A DNA stretch of 64,000 nucleotides from Kaistia terrae (GTDB lineage Bacteria > Pseudomonadota > Alphaproteobacteria > Rhizobiales > Kaistiaceae). A model generated the notes under the pieces. The model was not told where the DNA came from. It saw only the letters and a list, made by a program, of their open reading frames with translations, and searched no databases. The stretch's first letter is position 1, and each line of letters opens with the position of its first letter. The stretch is from the NCBI RefSeq assembly GCF_026344005.1, contig NZ_JAPKNH010000001.1, forward strand, positions 620,001-684,000, read 5' to 3'. Of this stretch, positions 31,037-39,687 are shown in pieces. A program made the position numbers and the translations under genes.

Positions 31037-32792
31037 ATGGTTGGCAGGCGATGGCGAATGCGGGGACTGTTCAAGCGCAAGGGCTCGGACATTTGGCAGG
31101 GCCGATTCCGAATCCCCGAAAATCTCTGGCGCGAACGCAAGCGGCTCGTAGCCCTCGGCGTCAAAGACGCCCCAAAAACCCAAGAACATGCCCGCTCTAC
31201 CGGCAAGCTTGATCAGAGCGAAGCCCGCGAGGCCTTCCAGGCCATGCTGGGCGCTTGGGACGCCAAGATGGCGGCGTGGGGTCGGTTGCTAGAGGAGGGG
31301 CCCCAGGGGCTCTCCCAGAAGCAACAAACGGCACTTGCTGCGGACTATGCCCGGGCGTTCCTTGCGAAGCATGAGGACAATCCCTCGGACGCTCCTCCGC
31401 CTCGGCCTCTGCGAGAACCCCCTGAGGTCAATAACGGTGCGTGGAAGGCAGCGGTAAAGGCTATGTCACCCGCCGTGCAAAAGCGCCTGGCGGCCGACCT
31501 CAAGGCCTTTCTCTCTGCGTCGGATGAGGAGCGGCGGCTTCGTCTCGGAATCCGGATCATCAAAGACCATCCGGCATTCGCCGCTTTCCTGGCACCAGAC
31601 TTCGCGTCAATGCTGGAGGCGGAACATGGGGCTGAGACGGATGCGGCGCTGGCCTCCAGGGGCCTTCATATTGATTCGGAGACGCGGGGTCTGGTGAATT
31701 TCGAAATGGCCCGCCTCATGGGCGCTGTCCATCGGGGCTTGGAGGAGATGCGCGGCCATGAATGGAACCCGGTGCGGGAGCTTGAGGTCGCCCCCCACGT
31801 TTGTTGCCACGCGTAAGGCTGCTGCGGAGCCCGCTGACGCCCGCTTCTCCTTCCAGGGCATCGTTGACGCGGAAAAGGCTCGGAGGGCGCTAGGCAGGGA
31901 CGCCAAGCCATTCCCCGAGTCATCCGTGCGGAAGTACTCAAAGCGGGGCCAGGAGTTTGCCGCGTGGCGCTTGTCTCGGGGGATGCCCAAGACGGCTGCT
32001 TCGGATGCCCGGACCGTGACTCGGGAGGAGGCGGAGCAGTGGCGGGCCTCGTTGCTGGATCAGGGCACGCTCGCCAACCGGACCGTTAATGACAAGCTAG
32101 CCAGCATCTCGACCATCATCGAGTGGGGTAGGGGGATGCATAGGGGCGACTTCCATCCGGGCGGCAATCCGATGGACGGACTGAGGAAGCTAGACTTCCG
32201 GGTACTCGATAGTGATGCCCGCACGTACGGCATAGAGGAGGCCATTACGGTCCTGGAAGCGGCTCGAAGGGAGGCCGAGGTGCGGCGGCGGTGGTTGCCA
32301 TGGGTGTGCGCCTATACCGGGATGCGGATAGAGGAGGCGGGCCAGTTGAAAGCGGAGGACTTCTTCCAGGCCGGTGGACGGTGGTTCCTCACAGTCTCGA
32401 CCTCGGGACGGCGGAGCTTGAAGACGGCCTCAAGTCAGCGGCGTATCCCGATCCACCCATCATTGGAGGCGGAGGGCTTCCTAAAGTTCGTCCAGGCTGT
32501 CGGCAAAGGGCGGCTCTTCCTGAGCAATCGCATCCAGCCACACATGTCGGAGTGGGTGCGGGAAACAGCAGGGGTTAAGCGCAAGGAGCTGTCACCGAAT
32601 CATGGCTGGCGGCACTTCTTCGAGGACCTTTGCGCCTTGGCGAACATGCCGGATGCCGCAAGGGACTATATGACCGGGAGGGCCACTGGTAAATCCAGGG
32701 ACCTCTACGGGCGAAGTGAGGTGATGTTGCCGGGGCTGACGAAGGCGATGGACATGGTGGCGGACATCTTGCAGCTTGGTGGTGCCAAGTGA
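31037..32792 (+). pseudogene. int: tyrosine integrase with a one-base frameshift
   Basis: Two overlapping frames make one integrase: 31037 to about 31790 (N-terminal DUF6538-like domain with SDIWQGRFRIPENLW, then a helical linker) and about 31797-32792 (core-binding and catalytic domains). The total of 1756 nt is 585 codons plus one base, and the frames change (+1) at a run of six C at 31791-31796. The catalytic residues are intact downstream: Arg in TGMRIEEAG, His-x-x-Arg in HGWRH, and Tyr in SRDLYGR. The change could be a true mutation, a homopolymer sequencing error or a programmed frameshift. The position next to attL fits the element's own integrase. Confidence 0.85.
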
Positions 32793-33052
32793 GGCTCCCG
32801 TCACTCCAGATTGCAAAAATGATGATGTTGTTCACTAGACTAGGTCAGTTGATTGCATGGCTCGCTGTGCTGTTCGGCGCACTCAGGGCAGGTATGGGTT
32901 TTGGCATTGCCACGTCTGAGGACTATCAGGCGATGGCTACCCGCATACTCGGATCAAGCACAGGCGAGGCAATAGACAAGGGTCTAATGATGATTGTGTT
33001 CGGTATTAGCCTGGGGATTTTGACCGACATAAGCCGGTCGCTCCAGCGCTAG
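32789..33052 (+). CDS. small membrane protein translationally coupled to the integrase
   Basis: This 87-residue protein has a GTG start overlapping the integrase stop (GTGA). It has two hydrophobic segments, about residues 16-40 (GQLIAWLAVLFGALRAG) and 62-82 (KGLMMIVFGISLGILTDI), with a short polar loop between. No family is recognised. Coupling to the integrase suggests expression with it, perhaps in excision or as a membrane accessory such as a holin-like protein, but there is no direct evidence. Confidence 0.6.
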   Translation: MRLPSLQIAKMMMLFTRLGQLIAWLAVLFGALRAGMGFGIATSEDYQAMATRILGSSTGEAIDKGLMMIVFGISLGILTDISRSLQR

Positions 33053-33086
33053 GGCCCTGGAGTCGCGGGCCGATTCATGCTCCTTC

Positions 33087-33707
33087 TCACGCCTCCTCCG
33101 TCATCCTCTTTGCCAGCCGCGACAGGGTGCTCCGAGACGCCCCCGTAGCCGCCACGATGCTATTCCAGCTTTGTCCGCTCTTGAGCATCTGCATGATGGC
33201 GGCGTTGCGTCCCTCGTCCTCAGGGCGGCCCTTGTAGCGACCTTCCTCCTTGGCCTTGATGATGCCCTGCGCCTGACGCCTGCGCCGATCCTCATAGTCC
33301 TTGCGGGCGATTGCGGCGAGCATGTCCAGGAGCATCCCATTGAGAGCGTCCAGCATGCGGGACGTGAAGTCGTCCTCCTTGGCGGTCGCCATGCCGTGGG
33401 AGGTTGGGAGGTCGAGGGCGACGATGCGAACCCGGCGCTGCCTGATCTCGTCCTTGAGGCGCTCCCAGTCGGCCGTGTTGAGGCGGCTCAAGCGGTCTAC
33501 CTGCTCGATGAGGAGGATGTCTCCCGGCTGGCAGTCTGAGAGGAGGCGGAATAGCTCGGGGCGGGCCAGCGATGCGCCGCTCTCGTTCTCCAGGTAGGTG
33601 GCAGCAATCCTCAGCCCCCGCTCCTTGGCGAATGCCTCTAGGTCCGTTTTGGCGCGGCTGGCATCTTGTTCCTTGGTGGAGGCGCGGAGATAGGCGCGGA
33701 CGAACAT
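33087..33707 (-). CDS. serine recombinase (resolvase/invertase family)
   Basis: This 206-residue protein has an N-terminal resolvase domain (residues 1-140) with nucleophile Ser10 in YLRASTKEQD and the motif IEQVDRLSRL, and a C-terminal helix-turn-helix (about 170-200, SWNSIVAATGASRSTLSRL). It is the small resolvase/DNA-invertase type rather than a large serine integrase. GAGGGGG precedes the ATG. The 130 bp upstream hold five related octamers that could be its recombination or operator sites. It may resolve multimers or invert a segment within the element. Confidence 0.9.
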   Translation of the reverse strand: MFVRAYLRASTKEQDASRAKTDLEAFAKERGLRIAATYLENESGASLARPELFRLLSDCQPGDILLIEQVDRLSRLNTADWERLKDEIRQRRVRIVALDLPTSHGMATAKEDDFTSRMLDALNGMLLDMLAAIARKDYEDRRRRQAQGIIKAKEEGRYKGRPEDEGRNAAIMQMLKSGQSWNSIVAATGASRSTLSRLAKRMTEEA

Positions 33708-33720
33708 GGTGAGACCCCCT

Positions 33721-33838
33721 CAGTTCGATTTACATGGTCTCATTATTATTGGTTCGCTTTGGGTTGTCAAAGAGTATTTATCGAACCAATTCCACAAAGG
33801 TTCGCTAAAGGTATACCCATTTGGGTGGCAAGCGAACG
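33721..33838. repeat. five related GTTCG octamers upstream of the serine recombinase
   Basis: Sequences matching (A/G/C)GTTCG(C/A)T occur at 33722-33729 (+), 33751-33758 (+), 33779-33786 (inverted), 33799-33806 (+) and 33831-33838 (inverted). They lie in the AT-rich start of the 357-bp gap between the recombinase (-) and amj-like gene (+). The rest of the gap to 34064 shows only a G-rich tract. The octamers could be recombinase crossover sites or binding sites of a regulator controlling both divergent genes. Confidence 0.5.
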
Positions 33839-34064
33839 CAGGCTAGTGAGGTGGCTGGGAGATCGACACAATGGGGTGGCGTAGGGGCCCGGTGCCGCTG
33901 GACTGAGGGGTGCCCCATGGTCGAGACCCCGGGCCAGTTTGGCGGGGGGGCATGAGGGGGGAAGCTGACCAATTGCCACGTATGTTGGATGGATCGCGCG
34001 GCGGACCCTTGGAGCTTTTCCGGGAGTCGGCTAGGGAGGGTTGTACCGGAATTGGATCGCACGT

Positions 34065-34868
34065 ATGGACCTTCAGCTAGCCCTCATCCTCGGGCTCACC
34101 TTTGTGATCCACCTCATCGGCACCTTGGCCTATGCCTTCAGGATTGCGGGTATCCGTACGGGCCGCATTGCGGTCGCTTTCTCGCTGTTCAACATCTTGG
34201 TTCTGGTCTCGCGCACGTCGAACTCCTTCCAGGGGCCGTTCCTGGCGAAGCGTGTGGAGACGACGATTGATGGCCCGTCGCTCTACAATCTCCAGTTTGA
34301 CTTCATGTTGATCATCGCCACTGCCTCGGCCGCTACCCTGGTGGGCGGTCTGCTGATCCCGACGTTCCAAAGGTACTCCACCACGGCGGTCTCAAGCTTC
34401 AGGCGAAATCGCTCGGTGCTGCGCCTGCTGCTTCGGTCTGTGACGCCACGTGGCATTTCGCTCTTGGTCGAGTCGGCGGCGGTTCCCAGTTATCAGAACC
34501 TTATCCAACTGAGGCGGCCCTCTGGCGTCCCTATCGGCGTCATCCTGATGAACTTCGCAGCGAGTGCGCTTTGGACAGTGGGGGTCCTTGCGGCGATCTA
34601 TGCCGGTACTATCTCGCCCGAGCTACGGGTGACATCCAGCACGCTCTCCTCGGTCATCAACGGCGTGGCGACCATCATGCTCTTCATCATGATCGATCCC
34701 TACCTGGCTGGCCTGACGGACGACACCATAAGCGGTGACGCTACCGAGGGCTTTTTCCGCAAGGTCGTCGTGTGGATGATCGTGAGCCGTCTCGCCGGAA
34801 CAATCGCGGCGCAATTCATGCTGGAACCGGCAGCGAAGCTGATTGCCCTAACAGCAAGGGCACTATGA
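34065..34868 (+). CDS. amj: Amj-family lipid II flippase (DUF2837)
   Basis: This 267-residue polytopic membrane protein has about six hydrophobic helices. The N-terminal segment HLIGTLAYAFRIAGIRTG followed by FNILVLVSRTSNSFQGP is the hallmark of Amj (YdaH of Bacillus subtilis), an alternate flippase that moves lipid II across the cytoplasmic membrane when MurJ is blocked. The ATG at 34065 was used; a TTG at 34041 abuts GGGAGGG too closely to be a good start. Amj is normally chromosomal, and here it is cargo of a mobile element beside recombination and peptidoglycan-hydrolase genes. Confidence 0.82.
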   Translation: MDLQLALILGLTFVIHLIGTLAYAFRIAGIRTGRIAVAFSLFNILVLVSRTSNSFQGPFLAKRVETTIDGPSLYNLQFDFMLIIATASAATLVGGLLIPTFQRYSTTAVSSFRRNRSVLRLLLRSVTPRGISLLVESAAVPSYQNLIQLRRPSGVPIGVILMNFAASALWTVGVLAAIYAGTISPELRVTSSTLSSVINGVATIMLFIMIDPYLAGLTDDTISGDATEGFFRKVVVWMIVSRLAGTIAAQFMLEPAAKLIALTARAL

Positions 34869-34877
34869 CGAGGGGGG

Positions 34878-35009
34878 CTACGCCCGCGCCAGCACTAAGA
34901 CTGAGGCCACGAACAGCCCGAAGAACGTGATGCCGATCATCAGGCCAAGGCGCATGGTGGAAATGTGCAGGGCCGCCCTGAGGTGATCTTTGGTGACGAG
35001 TTCCGACAT
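34878..35009 (-). CDS. 43-residue membrane protein, first of small pair A
   Basis: A start-to-stop frame encodes 43 residues: a polar head MSELVTKDHLRAALHIS and one hydrophobic helix LMIGITFFGLFVASVLVLA. A paralogue of exactly the same length lies at 39547-39678 (head MPELVTKDDLRAALRV). Conservation of length, head and helix between the two copies is the evidence that this tiny gene is real. GAGAG precedes the ATG. The function is unknown; the shape resembles small holin-like or DUF1640-type proteins. Confidence 0.65.
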   Translation of the reverse strand: MSELVTKDHLRAALHISTMRLGLMIGITFFGLFVASVLVLARA

Positions 35010-35025
35010 GGGGACTCTCTGCCTC

Positions 35026-35178
35026 CTAGCTGCTCACATGCAGAACATAGACGATGGCGACGAAGGCCAGCATCATCAGCGCGAAGCGGACAGTCAGCTT
35101 TCGGACCTGCAAGGCGAATAGCGCGTTCAAGTCCGCGAGACTGGCCTTGAGATCGTCTTTTGTAGCGGGGGCAGGCAT
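35026..35178 (-). CDS. 50-residue membrane protein, second of small pair A
   Basis: This 50-residue protein has a polar N-terminal helix (ATKDDLKASLADLNALFALQ) and a C-terminal membrane helix (FALMMLAFVAIVYVLHV). GAGGAG lies 7 bp before the ATG at 35178, selecting this start. It lies 16 bp upstream of the 43-residue gene on the same strand. A frameshifted paralogue occupies 39688-39850. The two small proteins share the pattern T-K-D-(D/H)-L-(K/R)-A, so they are distant relatives that may assemble together in the membrane. Confidence 0.65.
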   Translation of the reverse strand: MPAPATKDDLKASLADLNALFALQVRKLTVRFALMMLAFVAIVYVLHVSS

Positions 35179-35497
35179 GGCGTTGCTCCTCGGTGTGGGG
35201 CCTGACGCTTGCTTCGCACCATTCCCGTCGGCCCACAAGTTTGCGCAGAGCCCTCCTAATGCCGCTCCCTCCAAATGGCACCGTAAGGATCAGGTCCACT
35301 GGGACATAAATGCCGCCGGTCGGTTGGGCTTGAAGGCGAATCCAAAAGCAGACGTTATCGGTCGGATGGTGGGGAGGGGCCGTGCCTCAATGTTGCATTC
35401 CAGCGATATCCAACCCACGATAGTGTGGCAGACTATCTATAGATCTTCGATGGAATGAATCTTTGCACGTAAGTGCTGGGAGTTCGGGGGGACTCAC
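35179..35497. other. intergenic region before the SMC-like ATPase
   Basis: No gene is supported in these 319 bases. They separate the divergent small-pair A and ATPase genes and must hold both promoters. GGGGGG precedes the ATPase start by 6 bp. Confidence 0.4.
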
Positions 35498-38122
35498 ATG
35501 ATGAATGAGCTTGGCGCCGTGGGCGAACGTTTGGCGGCGTCGCAGGTTACTCTGGACGAGTTGCCCCAAACCAGCATTTGGGACGAGCTTAATAGCTGGG
35601 GCAAGTCCATCGTAGCATGGCAGCGCCACATCATCTCCCATGCCGTTCGAGATGGAATGCTCAGCAGCGAGCGCATCGACGAGGTCTATCGACTGTTTCT
35701 GCGAGAAAAGGGTCTTGATAAGGGCGACGAAGAGTTGCCTGACGTGCCGGAGTCGGTCACGGGCCGCGCCGCCGTAGAGGGGACGCCGCTCGCTCTGCAA
35801 GCCGTGAGGTCTCTGAACAATGTGAACGCCATCCCCGACGTTTCGCATCTTACCTTCGGCCCCCAGCTCACGGTCATTTATGGCCAAAATGGTGCCGGAA
35901 AGACCGGCTTTTCCCGCGTTCTGTCCCGCGCCTGTTTCAGTCGCTCCAGTCCCCAGATCATTCGCAACATCTACTATGATGACGCGCCGGACACACCGGC
36001 AACCGCCCAGTTTATCATCGACCGAGGCAATGGCCCTGACGAGGAGGTCACCTTCACTGACGGTGACGAACATAGTGATCTTAAGCGCGTGAGCGTTTTC
36101 GATTCCTTCGTCGCTCGTATCCATTTGGCCAAGGAAAATGAGCTGGGGTTTCAGCCCGCGGGGTTCGACGTCTTTGATGAAGCGATCCGCGCCATCGGCC
36201 TCATTACTCAGAAACTCGAAGCCGACATTAGTCAGAAGACGCGGCCGAATAAGTTCAATCAACTCTTTTCGGACCCTGGTCCGATTGCGGAACAGATCGA
36301 CGCACTAAATCATAAGTCGGACCTTGCCGCATTGAGCGCGCTTGCCATCTTTGGCGATGCCGAACAGGAGAGGCTCGATGAGTTGGCGCGGCAAGAAAAG
36401 GGGCTTCTCGCCAAATCGCCTGTCGAAACGGTCAAGGCGCTGGCGACAGCCAAGACCGACATTGAAGCACTTCAAAAGAAGGTCACGGAGTTCGCCGGAA
36501 AATTCGCTGAGGCCGCCCTGGAGGAAGCACGCGGACTTCTTGATGAGCACCAGGCCGTGCTTCTGGCGGCGTTCAAGGCCGGAAGTGACATCGTCTCTAA
36601 TCCGCGGTTAAGCCAAACAGGATCAGCCGGCTGGGATGACTTTGTGCTTTCAAGCCGAAAGTTGGGCCAGACTGAGGGCGATACCTATCCGGAGGAAGGC
36701 GACCCCTGTTTGCTCTGCCATCGTCCACTCGATGCACCATCCGCCACCCTCATTAATCGAATGTGGGGTTTTCTGGACCATGAAGCACGTAAGTCCGCCG
36801 TGGCCGCTGACGAGCGTCTCAATGCTTATATCGCGCAGATCAGGGCACTGGATTGCGCTCTGCTGCCTGGCGACAGTCGGATCCGAGCTGACCTTTCCAA
36901 GATCAATCCTGCGCTGGTTTCCGAAATCGACGAGGTCTCGGCTTCCTTCGACGGACGACGCAACGCGCTTGTCGCTACTCTGGAGATAGGTGCAAGGGCC
37001 GAGCTTCCGACCGGCGATTTTAATCTCCCCAACGAAGCGCTGGCGAAAGCCTTGGAAGAAATAGAAGTGCAGGCTGCCGCGCTCCGTGACGGCAAATTCG
37101 ATGAGCTTCTCGCCAAGCTGAAGGCCGAGCATATCGCGCTTCGACAACGCCAAGTGCTGAGCAAGAATATCGGCGACGTTGTCGCCCACGTCGAGGACCT
37201 AGTTTGGATCGTGAAGGCGGGCGGGTCGCGTCCTAGCCCGCGTTTCGTGACCGATCGCCAGAAGATCGTTTTCGAAAAGCTGATTGAGGGTAACTACAAG
37301 AAGCGCCTGAAGGACGAATGCGCCAAGCTCGATTGCTCACTCCCATTTGACTTCAAGGCTCGGGGAAGCGCAGGAAAGACGCTGCGAGGTTTTAAGGCTA
37401 AGGGCGGCCACAAGCCTGATGAGATTTTCAGTGAGGGCGAGCAGCGGGCCTTGTCGCTGGCGGATTTTCTTACAGAGGTAAATCTCAACCCGACCAGCGC
37501 TGCTATCGTACTTGATGATCCGGTCACTTCGCTGGACCATCAGCGAAAGATCTCCATCGCCAGAAGACTCGTGGAAGAAGCGGGCGTCCGGCAAGTCATT
37601 GTCTTCACACACGATCTGGTGTTTTTGACGCTTCTCTCGGACTATGCCGAGAATACGGGTCATTCGGTTGTCGGACATTGGATCGAGCGCCATAGTGGCA
37701 TGCCTGGCCATGTGAACATCGACGAGACACCAGCCAACACCAGAATCTACCGGAAGACCACAAAGGCCAAGGAGTTCTTGGAGCGTGCCAGAAAGGCGGA
37801 CGGCCGCGAGAAGGTGGACTTGGTTCGTAGCGGCGCGGGAGCACTTCGCCGTACGATTGAGGAAGTCGTCCTCGTTCACCTGTTCAAAGACACCGTACGA
37901 CGTTGGAATGAACAGATTCGGCTCGGTGCCGTTAGCAAGATTAGCTGGTCCGATGAAGTAGCGGATGAAATTGTTGCCTTGCAGGACGATACCTCTCGGC
38001 TCTTGGAGGGCCATTCCAACTCCGACGAGTTTTCTGGCGGAATGCCGGATGAGGATGGCTTGGCGAGGCTTATAGCCCGCGTGGATGCCCTGATTGAGAA
38101 GGCCAAAATAGAGCGCAGGTGA
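35498..38122 (+). CDS. SMC-like AAA ATPase with zinc hook, RloC/PrrC-type (AAA_13)
   Basis: This 874-residue protein has Walker A GQNGAGKT (129-136), coiled-coil arms (about 265-365 and 430-560), a zinc-hook motif Cys404-LL-Cys407 between them, the ABC signature SEGEQRALSLADF (645-657), Walker B AAIVLDDPVTSLD (668-680) and the H-loop His705. The layout matches RloC, a DNA-damage-sensing anticodon nuclease of phage defence. The C-terminal domain (about 760-874) has an Arg784-x3-Glu788 pair and a later His839, reminiscent of the PrrC/RloC Arg-Glu-His triad, though His spacing differs. Nuclease activity is inferred only. Base composition is less GC-biased than neighbours. Confidence 0.78.
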   Translation: MMNELGAVGERLAASQVTLDELPQTSIWDELNSWGKSIVAWQRHIISHAVRDGMLSSERIDEVYRLFLREKGLDKGDEELPDVPESVTGRAAVEGTPLALQAVRSLNNVNAIPDVSHLTFGPQLTVIYGQNGAGKTGFSRVLSRACFSRSSPQIIRNIYYDDAPDTPATAQFIIDRGNGPDEEVTFTDGDEHSDLKRVSVFDSFVARIHLAKENELGFQPAGFDVFDEAIRAIGLITQKLEADISQKTRPNKFNQLFSDPGPIAEQIDALNHKSDLAALSALAIFGDAEQERLDELARQEKGLLAKSPVETVKALATAKTDIEALQKKVTEFAGKFAEAALEEARGLLDEHQAVLLAAFKAGSDIVSNPRLSQTGSAGWDDFVLSSRKLGQTEGDTYPEEGDPCLLCHRPLDAPSATLINRMWGFLDHEARKSAVAADERLNAYIAQIRALDCALLPGDSRIRADLSKINPALVSEIDEVSASFDGRRNALVATLEIGARAELPTGDFNLPNEALAKALEEIEVQAAALRDGKFDELLAKLKAEHIALRQRQVLSKNIGDVVAHVEDLVWIVKAGGSRPSPRFVTDRQKIVFEKLIEGNYKKRLKDECAKLDCSLPFDFKARGSAGKTLRGFKAKGGHKPDEIFSEGEQRALSLADFLTEVNLNPTSAAIVLDDPVTSLDHQRKISIARRLVEEAGVRQVIVFTHDLVFLTLLSDYAENTGHSVVGHWIERHSGMPGHVNIDETPANTRIYRKTTKAKEFLERARKADGREKVDLVRSGAGALRRTIEEVVLVHLFKDTVRRWNEQIRLGAVSKISWSDEVADEIVALQDDTSRLLEGHSNSDEFSGGMPDEDGLARLIARVDALIEKAKIERR

Positions 38123-38332
38123 TATCGTCTTGGGCCGAATGAATTGAGTGTGGACAGTCAGATTTGAAGTCGGCATTCAAATTGCCGACCATCGGCTTCT
38201 AGTGAGCCCGAAGCGTCATTGGAGGACTGTCTCCGTGCGCCTAGGATCACCCCACCCCGGATAGGACGGGATGGAATGCCTCGCGGGAGACATGGGGCGG
38301 ACGGTAGGGGGGCTGGAGGCTGGCTGGTTGGG

Positions 38333-38563
38333 GGGGAGATTTGCGGGGGAGTGCATTGGGTGACTGGGGGGAGGTGGGGATTGATCCCTCCACCCTCTCT
38401 CTCGGCCGTGAGGCGAGGCCAGGGGGCTTCCGGGAGGAGGCCAATCACATTGAGCACTGAAGCAAGGCCTCAGTTCCCCGCCTCATGTCGCCCCTCAGGT
38501 CCCCCTCTCGGTCTAGAGGTCGATGATGAGAAGAGAGACCGTTTGTGCTCGCGGCTCCTTCTC
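38333..38563. repeat. long imperfect direct repeat, copy 1
   Basis: This noncoding purine-rich segment is matched at about 40670-40900. Shared blocks include CCGGGAGGAGGCCAATCACA with ATTGAGCACTGA (31 bp identical, 38430-38460 and 40774-40804) and GTCGATGATGAGAAGAGAGA. The similarity continues into the polymerase-like gene end (next feature). Bases 38123-38332 show no gene. Confidence 0.8.
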
Positions 38564-38690
38564 CTAGAGGGGAGACTTGAAGGGCACTAGTGGCCAAGAG
38601 CGCTTGCGGCCGCCATATCGCTTATCCTTCACGGGTAACTCCACGCCTAGCAGCCGCGCGAGCGTGTTCACTAATAAGGCTAGCGCATAA
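38564..38690 (-). pseudogene. 3'-end remnant of a second polymerase-like gene
   Basis: A minus-strand frame reads NTLARLLGVELPVKDK and then a degenerate tail to a TAG at 38564. It aligns with the end of the complete gene at 40937 (SVSAKLLGVALPVKEK). Only about 27 residues are alignable, and a stop closes the frame upstream. It shows that a larger block including the polymerase-like gene end was once duplicated. Bases 38691-38808 hold nothing recognisable. Confidence 0.75.
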
Positions 38691-38808
38691 GCCTAATTCT
38701 ACGAGACATATAGGCTGACCCTGGGTTGCCGACTCCCAAGCGGACACCTACCCTTGCGCAAAGCTATGAAGCGAGCGAAATGCAATTCGCAGTGCGAGGG
38801 CGCAGCCA

Positions 38809-39468
38809 GTGATTCATGTTTTCAGCAACCTGGAGGAGCCAGGCGACGGCCTCGCGCCGATGTGCGACTTGACCTTCGACATTGTTGAAGCCGTTTACGA
38901 CGAAGCCGGCTCCTGCTGGCGGTTGGAATTCCGCGCCGATGCGACACCACATGAGCCAGTCGGCTTCATGGCGATCATCCCGGTTTCCGGATGGCGCGAG
39001 CAGATCGATTTCGATGGGGATGATGCCCTTTACAGTTTTTGGGGATCGATCACGCTATGCTCGTGCGGCATTCAAAGTGACCGGCTCCTGGCCCTGATCG
39101 CCGAGCACTATGGTATCCCTACGTCGCGACCCAAAAGTAGATGGCCGCTGGTCAATTTCTTTGCCAGAAACGATCGCGACATCGCTACTAGATGGAAATT
39201 CGCCAACAGCATCGAATGCCTCGCCGTCGGGATAAACACGGATCCAGCGTTTATTGCTGACGGTCTGGTCCGCATGAAGCTCTTTCTAGACGATGGCATT
39301 GAAGACGGCCGCTATGCCGAGGTTTTTCTCAAAGTCGACCTGTCCATAGGGTTAGCCGCATTGTCGGAAAAAGATGAGGCCTATCGCGCGGACTTGGTTC
39401 GTTGGCTGTCGTTTCCGGGAAATGTGGTTGCCAAGCCAGTTGCGGCCGAGGCTGAGCCGAACCACTGA
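38809..39468 (+). CDS. hypothetical protein, 219 residues, GTG start
   Basis: This soluble, acidic protein has no recognised family. It starts with GTG at 38809 preceded by GAGGG. The N-terminal half is rich in aromatic residues and acidic loops (CDLTFDIVEAVYDEAGSCW), with a later Cys pair ITLCSCGIQSD. There is no signal peptide or membrane helix. Its size and composition, and its position between duplicated small membrane pairs beside a SUFU-domain gene, would suit an immunity or anti-defence protein, but nothing in the sequence proves this. Confidence 0.7.
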   Translation: MIHVFSNLEEPGDGLAPMCDLTFDIVEAVYDEAGSCWRLEFRADATPHEPVGFMAIIPVSGWREQIDFDGDDALYSFWGSITLCSCGIQSDRLLALIAEHYGIPTSRPKSRWPLVNFFARNDRDIATRWKFANSIECLAVGINTDPAFIADGLVRMKLFLDDGIEDGRYAEVFLKVDLSIGLAALSEKDEAYRADLVRWLSFPGNVVAKPVAAEAEPNH

Positions 39469-39546
39469 CGATCTGCAACACCATCACGAGCCGCCAGTCG
39501 GCTTCCCACCCCCACACCAGTCATTTCGTATTTGTGAGTTCACGGC

Positions 39547-39678
39547 CTAGGGCAGCGCTCTGATCGTGACCACGGCGAGGACGAGCCCAGCGACCATGAC
39601 GCCGAGCATGAGGAGGAGGCGAAGCTCCAGGACGCGCAGGGCGGCTCGGAGGTCATCTTTGGTGACGAGTTCCGGCAT
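39547..39678 (-). CDS. 43-residue membrane protein, first of small pair B
   Basis: This is the paralogue of 34878-35009: identical length, head MPELVTKDDLRAALRVLE and a membrane helix rich in Leu/Val (LLLMLGVMVAGLVLAVV). At DNA level about 30 bases around the start codon are nearly identical to pair A. Start and stop are intact, so it may still be expressed. Confidence 0.65.
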   Translation of the reverse strand: MPELVTKDDLRAALRVLELRLLLMLGVMVAGLVLAVVTIRALP

Positions 39679-39687
39679 GGTGTCTCC

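Noticed and set aside
38219-38590. Gly/Arg-rich open frames on both strands in the 38.2-38.6 kb segment
   Set aside because: They lie in the purine-rich direct repeat, and the second copy of the repeat does not keep the frames, so the segment is treated as noncoding.
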